This document shows, one piece after another, positions 24,638 through 32,184 of a DNA stretch of 34,121 nucleotides. The stretch covers positions 1-34,121 of the forward strand of contig CALMIK010000077.1 in NCBI GenBank assembly GCA_937863995.1, read 5' to 3'. Both the position numbers and the translations under genes were made by a program. This DNA is from an uncultured Chelatococcus sp. (GTDB lineage: Bacteria; Pseudomonadota; Alphaproteobacteria; Rhizobiales; Beijerinckiaceae). Each line of letters opens with the position of its first letter. Positions within the stretch are counted from its first letter, which is position 1. A model generated the notes under the pieces. That model ran no database searches and was not told where the DNA came from. It was given only the letters and a program-made list of their open reading frames with translations.

Positions 24638-25570
24638 ATGACGACGCAGCCGACCGGCGCCGCCAGCTTCGACCTGATGCGCACGCGCATCGACGCCCAC
24701 CGGCGGGAGAAGTTCCGCGCCTCGCTTCTCGGCATCGCCATCTTCGCGGGGCTGTTCGCGCTCGCCTCCTGGTGGACGGACTTCGGCATCACGCCGCTGA
24801 TCGACGGCCTGCCCAAGCTCGGCGACTACATCGCCAAGCTGTTCTCGACCCCGGTGTCGCAGAGTTCTTCCGAGCGCATCCCGGTCGTGTCGCTGACGCA
24901 TCTCTTCGGCGATTGGGACACCAAGCAGTCGCTGCTTTACTGGTTCTACAACATCGGAACGTTTCTGCGCCTCATCGTCGACACGGTGGCCATGGCGGTG
25001 CTCGCCACGCTGATGGGCTTCTCCATCGCGTTCGTGCTGAGCTTTCCCGCCTCCTATAACCTGTCGCCGCATGGCGCCATCGTCTGGACGTGCCGGCGCT
25101 TCCTTGAGCTGCTGCGCTCCGTCCCCGACCTCGTCTTCGCGCTGTTCTTCGTTTTCTGCTACGGCATCGGGCCGCTCGCGGGCATCCTCGCCATGGGGCT
25201 GCATTCGGCGGGCGCGCTCGGCAAGCTGTTCTCGGAGCTGAACGAGAACGCCAGCCCCCGCCCGGCCGAGGGCATCACCGCCGTGGGCGGCGACTGGTTC
25301 GAAAAAATCCGTTACGCCATCGTGCCCCAGGTGCTGCCGGGTTTCCTGAGCTACGGCCTGCTGCGGTTCGAGATCAACGTGCGCTCCTCCGCCATCATCG
25401 GCGTCGTCGGCGCGGGCGGCATCGGCGAGGAACTGAAGAAGGTCATCAACTTCAACCGCTACGAGGACATCAGCGCGGTCATCATCCTGATCGTGCTGCT
25501 CGTGGTGCTCATCGATACGCTGTCGGGCTATCTGCGCCAGCGCCTGATCCGCGACGCGCGGGTGATCTAA
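24638..25570 (+). CDS. phnE: Phosphonate ABC transporter permease, first copy
   Basis: A 310-residue inner-membrane permease. Hydrophobic spans include LLGIAIFAGLFALASWW, LIVDTVAMAVLATLMGFSIA, and IILIVLLVVLIDTLSGYL. The family regions RRFLELLRSVPDLVFALFFV and GIGPLAGILAMGLHSAGALG, and the segment RSSAIIGVVGAGGIGEEL, are diagnostic of PhnE. It is followed by a second, diverged phnE, so the pair probably forms a heterodimer, as in other rhizobial phnCDEE sets. It begins 74 bases after phnD, past the hairpin. Confidence 0.93.
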   Translation: MTTQPTGAASFDLMRTRIDAHRREKFRASLLGIAIFAGLFALASWWTDFGITPLIDGLPKLGDYIAKLFSTPVSQSSSERIPVVSLTHLFGDWDTKQSLLYWFYNIGTFLRLIVDTVAMAVLATLMGFSIAFVLSFPASYNLSPHGAIVWTCRRFLELLRSVPDLVFALFFVFCYGIGPLAGILAMGLHSAGALGKLFSELNENASPRPAEGITAVGGDWFEKIRYAIVPQVLPGFLSYGLLRFEINVRSSAIIGVVGAGGIGEELKKVINFNRYEDISAVIILIVLLVVLIDTLSGYLRQRLIRDARVI

Positions 25571-25582
25571 CTTTTTGATTGT

Positions 25583-25631
25583 GAGCGAATTCCAGTCGAT
25601 CGACTCACCCGGATCGATCGGAAAGCGCTTT
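25583..25631 (-). repeat. Dispersed ~48-bp quasi-palindrome, copy 3, inside the phn operon
   Basis: On the minus strand it runs from AAAGCGCTTTCCGATCGATC to GACTGGAATTCGCTC, sharing both ends with copy 1 (2175-2223), while the middle differs. It fills almost all of the 73-base gap between the two phnE genes and ends just before the AAGGAAA ribosome site of the second. Confidence 0.65.
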
Positions 25632-25643
25632 AAGGAAACCGGC

Positions 25644-26510
25644 ATGCGCCCCATTCATCTCGACGCCGTCACCCCCGAAGAGATCCGCGCCGCGCGCCTG
25701 CACAACCCGGGCGCGTTCGGCATGTCGCCGGGCCGGCGCACGCTGGTGGGCTGCATCATGGCGGCGGTGCTCGCCGTGCTGGTATGGCTGCATATCGCCT
25801 ATGGTCTGACGCCCGCCCGCCTGCTCTCGCCCGATCCGCGCGCGGGGCTGCTGCTGGCAAACTTCTTCGACTGGTCGAACTTCGCCAGTTTCGCCCAAGC
25901 CGATATCTTCCGCTCGCTCGGCGAGACCATCGCCATGGCGTTCATCGGCACGTCGCTGGCGGCCATCGTGGCGCTGCCGCTGGCGTTCCTGGCGGCGCGC
26001 AACGTCATCCCGGCGTTCATTATCCGCTTCCTCACGCGCCGCACCTTCGACGTGGCGCGCGGCATCGACCAGATCATCTGGGCGCTGATCTTCATCTCCG
26101 CCGTGGGCCTGGGGCCGCTCGCGGGCATCCTCGCCATCTTCATTTCCGACACGGGCACCTTCGGCAAGCTGTTCTCGGAGGCCATCGAGAACACCGAGCG
26201 GGGACCGGTCGAGGGCATCCAGTCGGTGGGCGCGTCGCCGGTCACGGTGCAGCGCTATGCGCTGCTGCCGCAGGTGCTGCCGGTGTATGTGTCGCAGGCG
26301 CTCTACTTCTTCGAGTCGAACACCCGTTCCGCCACCGTGCTCGGACTCGTGGGCGCGGGCGGCATCGGCTTCGAGCTGATCTCGCGCTGGCAGGTGATGC
26401 GCTTCGACGAGGTGGCCTACATCATCCTGCTCATCCTCATCACGGTCGCGACCATCGACCAGATCTCGCGCCGCATCCGCGAGCGGCTCATCGGCGCGGT
26501 GAACCAGTAA
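25644..26510 (+). CDS. phnE: Phosphonate ABC transporter permease, second copy
   Basis: A 288-residue permease paralogous to the preceding gene. Shared landmarks are GLGPLAGILAIFISDTGTFG, KLFSEAIENTERGPVEGI, and RSATVLGLVGAGGIGFEL; the N-terminal halves differ more. ATG 25644 is chosen because AAGGAAA stands seven bases upstream and homology starts after it; the open frame to 25575 would translate the dispersed palindrome. Last gene of the phn operon, ending convergently 17 bases from the nucleoside-type permease gene. No C-P lyase genes (phnGHIJKLM) follow. Confidence 0.93.
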   Translation: MRPIHLDAVTPEEIRAARLHNPGAFGMSPGRRTLVGCIMAAVLAVLVWLHIAYGLTPARLLSPDPRAGLLLANFFDWSNFASFAQADIFRSLGETIAMAFIGTSLAAIVALPLAFLAARNVIPAFIIRFLTRRTFDVARGIDQIIWALIFISAVGLGPLAGILAIFISDTGTFGKLFSEAIENTERGPVEGIQSVGASPVTVQRYALLPQVLPVYVSQALYFFESNTRSATVLGLVGAGGIGFELISRWQVMRFDEVAYIILLILITVATIDQISRRIRERLIGAVNQ

Positions 26511-26538
26511 CACTACTTGCCAAAACACTACTTGCCGA
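26509..26538. repeat. 15-bp tandem duplication at convergent gene ends
   Basis: AACACTACTTGCC occurs at 26509-26521 and again at 26524-26536, with a 15-base period. The right copy holds the last codons and stop of the minus-strand permease; the left copy lies across the stop of phnE. It looks like a slippage duplication of the permease's 3' end. Confidence 0.7.
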
Positions 26539-27469
26539 GCGGATCGCCGCGCCGCCACGCCTCGCCCAGCGCCGCCGGCAGCGCGCCGCCCTGCCCGAAG
26601 AGCGCCAGCACCAGCAGCACGGCGGCGAACGGCAGCATCTGCACGATGTCGACGGGCGCATCGACGCCCGCCACCTGCAGCGCCGTCGCGGCGGAAAGAC
26701 ACGCCCCGAAGAGCAGCGCCCCGCAAAGCACCATGAGCGGGCGTCCGCGCGCCAGCATGGCCAGCACGATGGCGATGAAGCCGGCCCCGTTCGTCATGAA
26801 CGGCACGAAGATGCCCGCCGCCACCACGCTCATGAACGCGCCGCCGAGCCCGGCGCACGCGCCAGCAGCCAGCACCGCCGCCGCGCGCGTGCGCACCACA
26901 TCGCCGCCCGCCGCGTCGAGCGCGGAAGGGCGCTCGCCCGCCGCCTGCAGCGCGAGGCCGAAATAGGTGCGCCGGTAGATCCACGCCATCGCGGCGACGA
27001 GCGCGATCGCGCCGTAGACGATGGCCGGACGGTCGAAAAGCGCCGGCCCCGCCACCGGCAGCTCCGCGAGGCCCGGCAGCGGCCATGAGGCCACCGGCGA
27101 CAGGCGCGGATAGGTGGTGGCGAATTTGAGATGATGCAGGATCGCCGTGACACCCTCGACGCCGAGCAGCAGCGCAATGCCGGTAACGATCTGGTTGAGG
27201 CCGAACCGCACCGACATCACCGCCATGACCGCCGCCACCGCCATGCCGGCCAGCATGCCGGCCGCGAAGCCCGCCCAGGGACCAGCGCCGTGCGCCGCGA
27301 CGAAGGCCGCGTAAGCGCCCGCCAGCATCATGCCCTCCAGCCCGATGTTGAGCACGCCCGCCTTTTGCGACATCTGCTCGCCGAGCCCGGCCAACAGCAG
27401 CGGCACCCCGGCCGTGATCGCCCCCGCGAGCAGCGCCGTGGCGAAGGCCGGCGTCAGCAGATCGGTCAT
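26528..27469 (-). CDS. BMP-type (nucleoside) ABC transporter permease, second subunit
   Basis: A 313-residue membrane permease of the BPD_transp_2 family (YufQ/NupC-like). The conserved stretch QKAGVLNIGLEGMMLAGAYA (about 34-53) and RFGLNQIVTGIALLLG are typical, with many Ala/Leu-rich spans. Its ATG overlaps the stop of the preceding permease gene as ATGA (27466-27469). Last gene of the four-gene operon on the minus strand. By family it carries nucleosides or purines across the inner membrane; the precise substrate is not visible. Confidence 0.93.
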   Translation of the reverse strand: MTDLLTPAFATALLAGAITAGVPLLLAGLGEQMSQKAGVLNIGLEGMMLAGAYAAFVAAHGAGPWAGFAAGMLAGMAVAAVMAVMSVRFGLNQIVTGIALLLGVEGVTAILHHLKFATTYPRLSPVASWPLPGLAELPVAGPALFDRPAIVYGAIALVAAMAWIYRRTYFGLALQAAGERPSALDAAGGDVVRTRAAAVLAAGACAGLGGAFMSVVAAGIFVPFMTNGAGFIAIVLAMLARGRPLMVLCGALLFGACLSAATALQVAGVDAPVDIVQMLPFAAVLLVLALFGQGGALPAALGEAWRRGDPLGK

Positions 27470-28536
27470 CGCGCCGCCTCCCCGCCTGCCGCCCGCGCTG
27501 CATCGCGCCGGCGCGCCGCGCGCTGGTCCAGCACCTCGCCGGCGGCAAGACCGGCAAGCAGGATCGCCACGATCATCAGCGTCACGTAATTGGGCACGCC
27601 GAGGCGCCGCGCCGCGCTCTCGCCGCCGACCGACAGCACCGAAAAGGCGAACACGAACACGATGGCGCCAAAGCCGTTGAAGCGGGCAAGAAACACCAGC
27701 GGCACCACCATCAACCCGTAGGCGGGGTTCCAGTCGGCGCGCACGTTGCCCTGCACGCCCAGCACATCCACCGCCCCGGCGAGGCCCGCGAGACCGGCGG
27801 ACAGCGCGAACACCGCCAGCGTGAGGCCCGGCACGTCGAGCCCCGCATGAGCTGCGGCGCGCGCGTTGAGCCCCACGATCCGCAGCCGCGTGCCGAAAGC
27901 CGTGCGCGTCATCACCCAGTGCACCATAAGCACCGCAAGCAGCCCCAGCAGCACGCCCGTGGGCAGGGCGCCGCCGAGCAGGCGCGGCAGGCGGTCGGCG
28001 ACGGGCAGCGTCACGGTTTGGGGCACGGTGGTGCCGGGGTCCTGAAAGACAAATTTGATCAGAACGTTGGCAAGCGACAGGCCGAGGAACGACATCATCA
28101 GCGACGACACGACCTCGTTGACGCCGCGAAACGCGCGCAGCCACGCGGGTAACACAGACCACGCCGCGCCGATGGCGGCGGCGGCGGCAAAGCACGCGAG
28201 CCACGCGAGCCACAGCGGCAGCGCCTGCGCAAGCGGGGCTGCGAGCGCTGCCGCAACCACCGCGCCGAGCAGGTATTGCCCGTCGCCGCCAAGGTTCCAG
28301 ATGCCGGCCCGGAACGCCAGGATGAGGCTCGCGGCGATGAAGAGCAGCGGCGCCGTGCGGGTAATCGCAGCCTGCAATCCCGAGGGCGAAAGCAGCCCGC
28401 GCTGCACCACCTGCCTGAAATAGGCCGCCGGATCGACGCCAAGCAGCAGCAGCACGATAGCCGTCAGCGCCAGCGCCGCCAGGAGCGGCCCCGCCACCAC
28501 GCGCAGGAAATGCCCCGCCGCCGGACCCACGATCAT
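27466..28536 (-). CDS. BMP-type (nucleoside) ABC transporter permease, first subunit
   Basis: A 356-residue membrane permease (YufP/NupB-like). Family landmarks are RTAPLLFIAASLILAFRAGI and WNLGGDGQYLLGAVVAAALA (about 60-99), FRGVNEVVSSLMMSFLGL, and GLNARAAAHAGLDV. It is longer than its partner, as is normal for this subunit. It starts inside the stop of the ATPase gene (ATGA at 28533-28536) and ends inside the start of the next permease, so translation of all three membrane-complex genes is coupled. Confidence 0.93.
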   Translation of the reverse strand: MIVGPAAGHFLRVVAGPLLAALALTAIVLLLLGVDPAAYFRQVVQRGLLSPSGLQAAITRTAPLLFIAASLILAFRAGIWNLGGDGQYLLGAVVAAALAAPLAQALPLWLAWLACFAAAAAIGAAWSVLPAWLRAFRGVNEVVSSLMMSFLGLSLANVLIKFVFQDPGTTVPQTVTLPVADRLPRLLGGALPTGVLLGLLAVLMVHWVMTRTAFGTRLRIVGLNARAAAHAGLDVPGLTLAVFALSAGLAGLAGAVDVLGVQGNVRADWNPAYGLMVVPLVFLARFNGFGAIVFVFAFSVLSVGGESAARRLGVPNYVTLMIVAILLAGLAAGEVLDQRAARRRDAARAAGGEAAR

Positions 28537-30083
28537 GCCTGCGCCTCCGCCCGCCGCTCGCCCCGGCTGATGGCGCGCCCCACCGCCTCGCGCGCGCCCT
28601 CGCCACCGGCCACGCGCGCCACGATGCGGCCACGGGACATGACGACGACGCGGTCGGCGAGCTCGACGATCTCGTCGAGGTCGGTCGAGATCAGCAGCAC
28701 GGCAAGGCCCGACCGCGCCGCCGCGCGGATACGCTCGCGGCAGGCGGCGGCGCTGACGATGTCGAGCCCGTGCGTCGGCTTGGCGAAGACGATGGCACGC
28801 GCGCCGGTCTCCAGCTCGCGCGCCAGGATGACCTTCTGCAGGTTGCCGCCCGACAGGTGCGCCGCAAGCGTGTGCGGTCCGGGGGCGCGGATGTCGAAAG
28901 CCGCGATCATGGCGCGGGCATGGGCGTCCATCGCCACCCGCCGCGCCACGCCGCGCCGCCAGAACGGCGCCGCGCCGATGCGCTTCAGCAGCAGGTTGAG
29001 CGCGATCGGCAGCGCGCCCACGGCGCCTTCGCCGAGCCGGTCGTCGCTGGCGTAGCGCAGGCCGCGCCTGAAACGCGCCGCGACGCCGAGCGGGCCAAGC
29101 GGCAAACCATCGAGCCTGATGTCGCCGGCCACCATCGCCCGCTGTCCCGCCAGCGCCTCGGCCAGCTCGCGCTGGCCGTTGCCGTCGATGCCCGCGACGC
29201 CAACGATCTCGCCCGCGCGCACGGAAAGGTAGATACCGTCGAGCGGCGGCGCGACAAGGCCCTCGATGCGCAAAATCTCCCGTCCGGCATCGGGCAGCAC
29301 GCCCGTGGAGGGGCGCGGCGCGAGGGCGGCGGCGCCCGAAAACATCATGGCGAGCAGCGCGCGCCGCGCCGCCTCGCGCGGCATGTCCGCGCCGGGGCGC
29401 AGCTCCCCCGCCTTGCGCCCGCGCCGCAGCACGGTGATGCGGTCGCCGCAGTCGAGCGCCTCGTCGAGCTTGTGCGTGACGAAGACGATGGCCATCGGCC
29501 GGTCCGGGTCGTCGGCCAGGCGGCGCATCAGGGCGACGAGATCGGCCGCCTCCTCGGGCGTCAGCATGGACGTGGGCTCGTCGAGCACCAGCAGGCGGCT
29601 GTCGCGCATCAACGCCCGCACGATCTGGGCGCGCTGCAGCTCGCCCTGCGACAGCGACCCGGCCTTTGCAAGCGGATCGAGCGGCGCGGTCGCGCCGATG
29701 CGCCGTTCCGCCTCGCGCATGCGCCGCGCGATCTCCGCCGGCAGCGGCCTGCGCCACCACGGCCCGCCGCCGAGCGCGACGTTGTCGGCGAGGCTCAGGC
29801 TCGGCACGAATCGCGGATGCTGGAACACCACGCCGATGCCCCGCGCCATCGCCTCGCGCGGCGACGACAGGCTGCGGAGCGTGCCATCGATGCGGACTGT
29901 GCCAGCATCCGGCTGCTGCACGCCCGCGAGGATGGCCGCGAGCGTCGATTTGCCCGCGCCGTTCTCGCCCAGCAGCACATGCACCTCGCCGGCATGAAAA
30001 GCGACATCGACGCCGTCGAGCGCCCGAACCCCCGCAAACGACCTGGTCAGCCCCTCAAGCGACACGAACGGCGCGGCTGACAT
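28533..30083 (-). CDS. BMP-type ABC transporter ATP-binding protein with two nucleotide-binding domains
   Basis: A 516-residue cytoplasmic ATPase of the RbsA/YufO type, with two fused domains. The first has Walker A GENGAGKST (39-47), signature LSQGELQRAQ, and Walker B LLVLDEPTS. The second has the degenerate P-loop GVAGIDGNGQRELAEALAG, signature LSGGNLQK, and a Walker B ending FAKPTHGLD, lacking the catalytic Glu, as is usual in this family's second site. Only the first site is likely to hydrolyse ATP efficiently. It starts 15 bases after the binding-protein gene. Confidence 0.94.
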   Translation of the reverse strand: MSAAPFVSLEGLTRSFAGVRALDGVDVAFHAGEVHVLLGENGAGKSTLAAILAGVQQPDAGTVRIDGTLRSLSSPREAMARGIGVVFQHPRFVPSLSLADNVALGGGPWWRRPLPAEIARRMREAERRIGATAPLDPLAKAGSLSQGELQRAQIVRALMRDSRLLVLDEPTSMLTPEEAADLVALMRRLADDPDRPMAIVFVTHKLDEALDCGDRITVLRRGRKAGELRPGADMPREAARRALLAMMFSGAAALAPRPSTGVLPDAGREILRIEGLVAPPLDGIYLSVRAGEIVGVAGIDGNGQRELAEALAGQRAMVAGDIRLDGLPLGPLGVAARFRRGLRYASDDRLGEGAVGALPIALNLLLKRIGAAPFWRRGVARRVAMDAHARAMIAAFDIRAPGPHTLAAHLSGGNLQKVILARELETGARAIVFAKPTHGLDIVSAAACRERIRAAARSGLAVLLISTDLDEIVELADRVVVMSRGRIVARVAGGEGAREAVGRAISRGERRAEAQA

Positions 30084-30098
30084 GACGGTATCGCCGCC

Positions 30099-31175
30099 TC
30101 AGGGCGTGGTGGTGGTCGTGGTGACGAGCGCGTGGACGCCGGCCGCGTCGAACACCGGCTTCAGCACGATCGCGCCGTCGATGATCTGCTGGCGGATCGC
30201 CTCGATCTGCCCCCACGTATCATCGGGAATGTGCGGCGTCTTCAGCAACCCGACCGAGCCGTCCTTGAGCGCGATGCCGTAATTCTTCTCGCCGTAGGTG
30301 CCCGCCTTCACATCGGCGATGATGGCCGAGAATACCGGTTCGAGGTTCCAGATCACGGACGACAGCAGGTGCCCCTTGTCGATGGGCGTCTTGTCGCCGA
30401 TCACGTCGATGAACCAGACCTTGCCGCCATCGACGGCGGGCGTGGCCTCGACGGCGGCGAGCATGCCGAAGCTCGATCCGTTGCCCTGGCCGAAGATGAT
30501 GTCGGCGCCTGCGGCGATCACCGTTTCGGTCACGCGGCGCGCGCCCGCGGCATCGCTGTAGGCGGCCGGGCCGATCACGGCGTAGCGAATGACGATGCCG
30601 GGCTTTTCCGCCCGCGCGCCCTCGGCGAACGCCGCCGACTGCGCGTTCCAGCCCGGCGGCTCGCCGGAGGTGACGATGCCGAGCGTGCCGGTGCGCGTGA
30701 GCTTGGCGGCAAGGCGTCCGGCGAGGTAAGCGCCCTCGTGTCCGGTCGGCGTGTAATCCGCCACCTTGCCCGGCACGCGCGCCTGCGGCAGGTCGGTGAT
30801 GGCGACGGGCACGCCGAGTTCCGCGCCGATTTCGGGAGCGGCGGTATTGTAGCCGCTGGCGTGGGCGATGAGCAGGCCGGCGCCGTCTTCCACCAGCTCA
30901 CGCAGCACGGGGCGCACGTCGCCGTAGCCGAGGTTTTCCGCCACCAGCGCCTCGACGCCCGCCTTCGCCGCCGCCTTGCGCGCCGCCTCGACGCCCTGCT
31001 GGTTCCAGCCGAAATCGGTCGCGGCCTCAGGCGTCAGGATGGCGATGGCCTTCAGGTCGGCGGCCGACGCGGACTGCGCGAGCGGCAGCGCCAGCACGGC
31101 GGCAACCGCGAGCGAACACAACCGCGTGATCGCGCAGGCGGAAATCGCATCAGAAAAACGGGACCCGTGGCGCAT
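30099..31175 (-). CDS. BMP-family ABC transporter substrate-binding protein
   Basis: A periplasmic binding protein of 358 residues. The signal peptide has a hydrophobic core LCSLAVAAVLALPLAQ and cleavage near SASA (35-38); there is no lipobox, unlike BmpA/PnrA lipoproteins. Family features are DFGWNQQGVEAARKAA, GAGLLIAHASGYNTAAPE, and IIFGQGNGSSFGMLAAVEAT, then GKVWFIDVIGDKTPID. PnrA-type relatives bind purine nucleosides, so a nucleoside or base is the likely ligand. The C-terminus ends in six threonines and a proline. ATG 31175 follows GGAGAGG. First gene of the operon. Confidence 0.93.
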   Translation of the reverse strand: MRHGSRFSDAISACAITRLCSLAVAAVLALPLAQSASAADLKAIAILTPEAATDFGWNQQGVEAARKAAAKAGVEALVAENLGYGDVRPVLRELVEDGAGLLIAHASGYNTAAPEIGAELGVPVAITDLPQARVPGKVADYTPTGHEGAYLAGRLAAKLTRTGTLGIVTSGEPPGWNAQSAAFAEGARAEKPGIVIRYAVIGPAAYSDAAGARRVTETVIAAGADIIFGQGNGSSFGMLAAVEATPAVDGGKVWFIDVIGDKTPIDKGHLLSSVIWNLEPVFSAIIADVKAGTYGEKNYGIALKDGSVGLLKTPHIPDDTWGQIEAIRQQIIDGAIVLKPVFDAAGVHALVTTTTTTP

Positions 31176-31277
31176 GACCCTCTCCACATCCGCCGGCGCG
31201 CCCCCTCGGCACAACCGGACGATCCATGATCTATAGGACGTCGGGGCAGGAGAAATCCAGATGCGGCCGCAACAAAT

Positions 31278-31295
31278 ATGTCCGTTCGCGGACAT
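31278..31295. promoter_or_regulatory. Inverted repeat in the divergent bmp/DUF1007 promoter region
   Basis: ATGTCCG-TTCG-CGGACAT, a perfect 7-bp inverted repeat with a four-base spacer, about 100 bases before the BMP binding-protein start and 160 before the DUF1007 gene. It could be a regulator binding site or, in RNA, a TTCG-loop hairpin. No regulator gene is adjacent. Confidence 0.4.
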
Positions 31296-31454
31296 CGCCG
31301 CCGCGCGCTCGTCCACATCATGGCCGCAAAGGCGGCTATCGTGCACAGGCTGCTATCGCGATGGGCGCGGGAGCCGGGCGGTGATATAGGCGTGAGGCGG
31401 CCCCGCGCCGGATGAAGCGCGGCACAGTGCCGCGGACGACAGGACGATCGATCC

Positions 31455-32126
31455 ATGCTGGACCACGACAGGATGTCTCGCGGATGGCGCGCCCTCGCCG
31501 CGCTGGTGGCGCTCGGGTTTGCCGCGACCGCCCTGCCCGGCGATGCCAGCGCGCACCCGCACGTTTGGGTGACGGCGCGGTCGCAATTCGCGTTCGACGG
31601 CGACAACGTCACCGCGATCCGCCACAGCTGGACGTTCGATGCGGCCTATTCGCAATACGCCACCCAGGGCCTCGACACCAATGGCGACGGCAAGCTCGAC
31701 CCTTCCGAGCTCGCCGACCTCGCCAGCACCAATGTCGAGGGCCTGCTCGAGTTCGACTTCTTCACCACCGTCAAGGCCAACGGCCGGTCGATTCCGTTCA
31801 CCAAGGCAACCGATTCGTCGATGACCTTCGGCGACGGCGTGCTCACACTGCACTTCACCCTGCCCGTGGAGCCGCCCGCGCCGGCAAACAAGGTGCTGGC
31901 GGTGGAACTGTTCGATCCGACCTATTTCGTGTCCTTCCTCTTCGCCCCCGGCGACGACGCGGCGACGGTGACGGGGCGCCAGCAGGCGTGCGCGATCACC
32001 ATCAGGCGGCCGGAGCAGCGCGTCTTCGAGGACGAAGAACTGTCGGAGGCCTTTTTCAATGCCTTGACGTCCGCTTCCAAACTCAGTCAGGATTTCGCCA
32101 CGCGGGCCATCGTCGCCTGCCCGTAA
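31455..32126 (+). CDS. DUF1007 periplasmic protein with EF-hand, partner of NicO
   Basis: A 223-residue exported protein (DUF1007/COG3683). The signal peptide ends in DASA (30-33), leaving HPHVWV as the likely mature N-terminus, with His34 and His36. A complete canonical EF-hand loop, DTNGDGKLDPSE (74-85), predicts calcium binding. Later phrases such as LELFDPTYF-like AVELFDPTYFVSFLF are family-typical. DUF1007 genes regularly precede NicO/RcnA-type metal permeases, as here (58 bases before), and the protein is annotated as a periplasmic component of that transport system; its chemistry is unknown. ATG 31473 is an alternative start that would leave a better-formed signal peptide. Confidence 0.9.
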   Translation: MLDHDRMSRGWRALAALVALGFAATALPGDASAHPHVWVTARSQFAFDGDNVTAIRHSWTFDAAYSQYATQGLDTNGDGKLDPSELADLASTNVEGLLEFDFFTTVKANGRSIPFTKATDSSMTFGDGVLTLHFTLPVEPPAPANKVLAVELFDPTYFVSFLFAPGDDAATVTGRQQACAITIRRPEQRVFEDEELSEAFFNALTSASKLSQDFATRAIVACP

Positions 32127-32184
32127 CGACCGCCCCGCGAGCCGAAAGCGCTTTTTGGCCGCGACAGCAAAAGCACGCATCGAC

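Noticed and set aside
30099..30125. Six-threonine C-terminus of the BMP protein as a functional tag
   Set aside because: Probably a codon-repeat tail beyond the folded domain; no supporting pattern.
31455..31700. ATCUN-type copper/nickel motif at the DUF1007 N-terminus
   Set aside because: Residue 2 of the predicted mature protein is proline, which removes the backbone amide that an ATCUN site needs.
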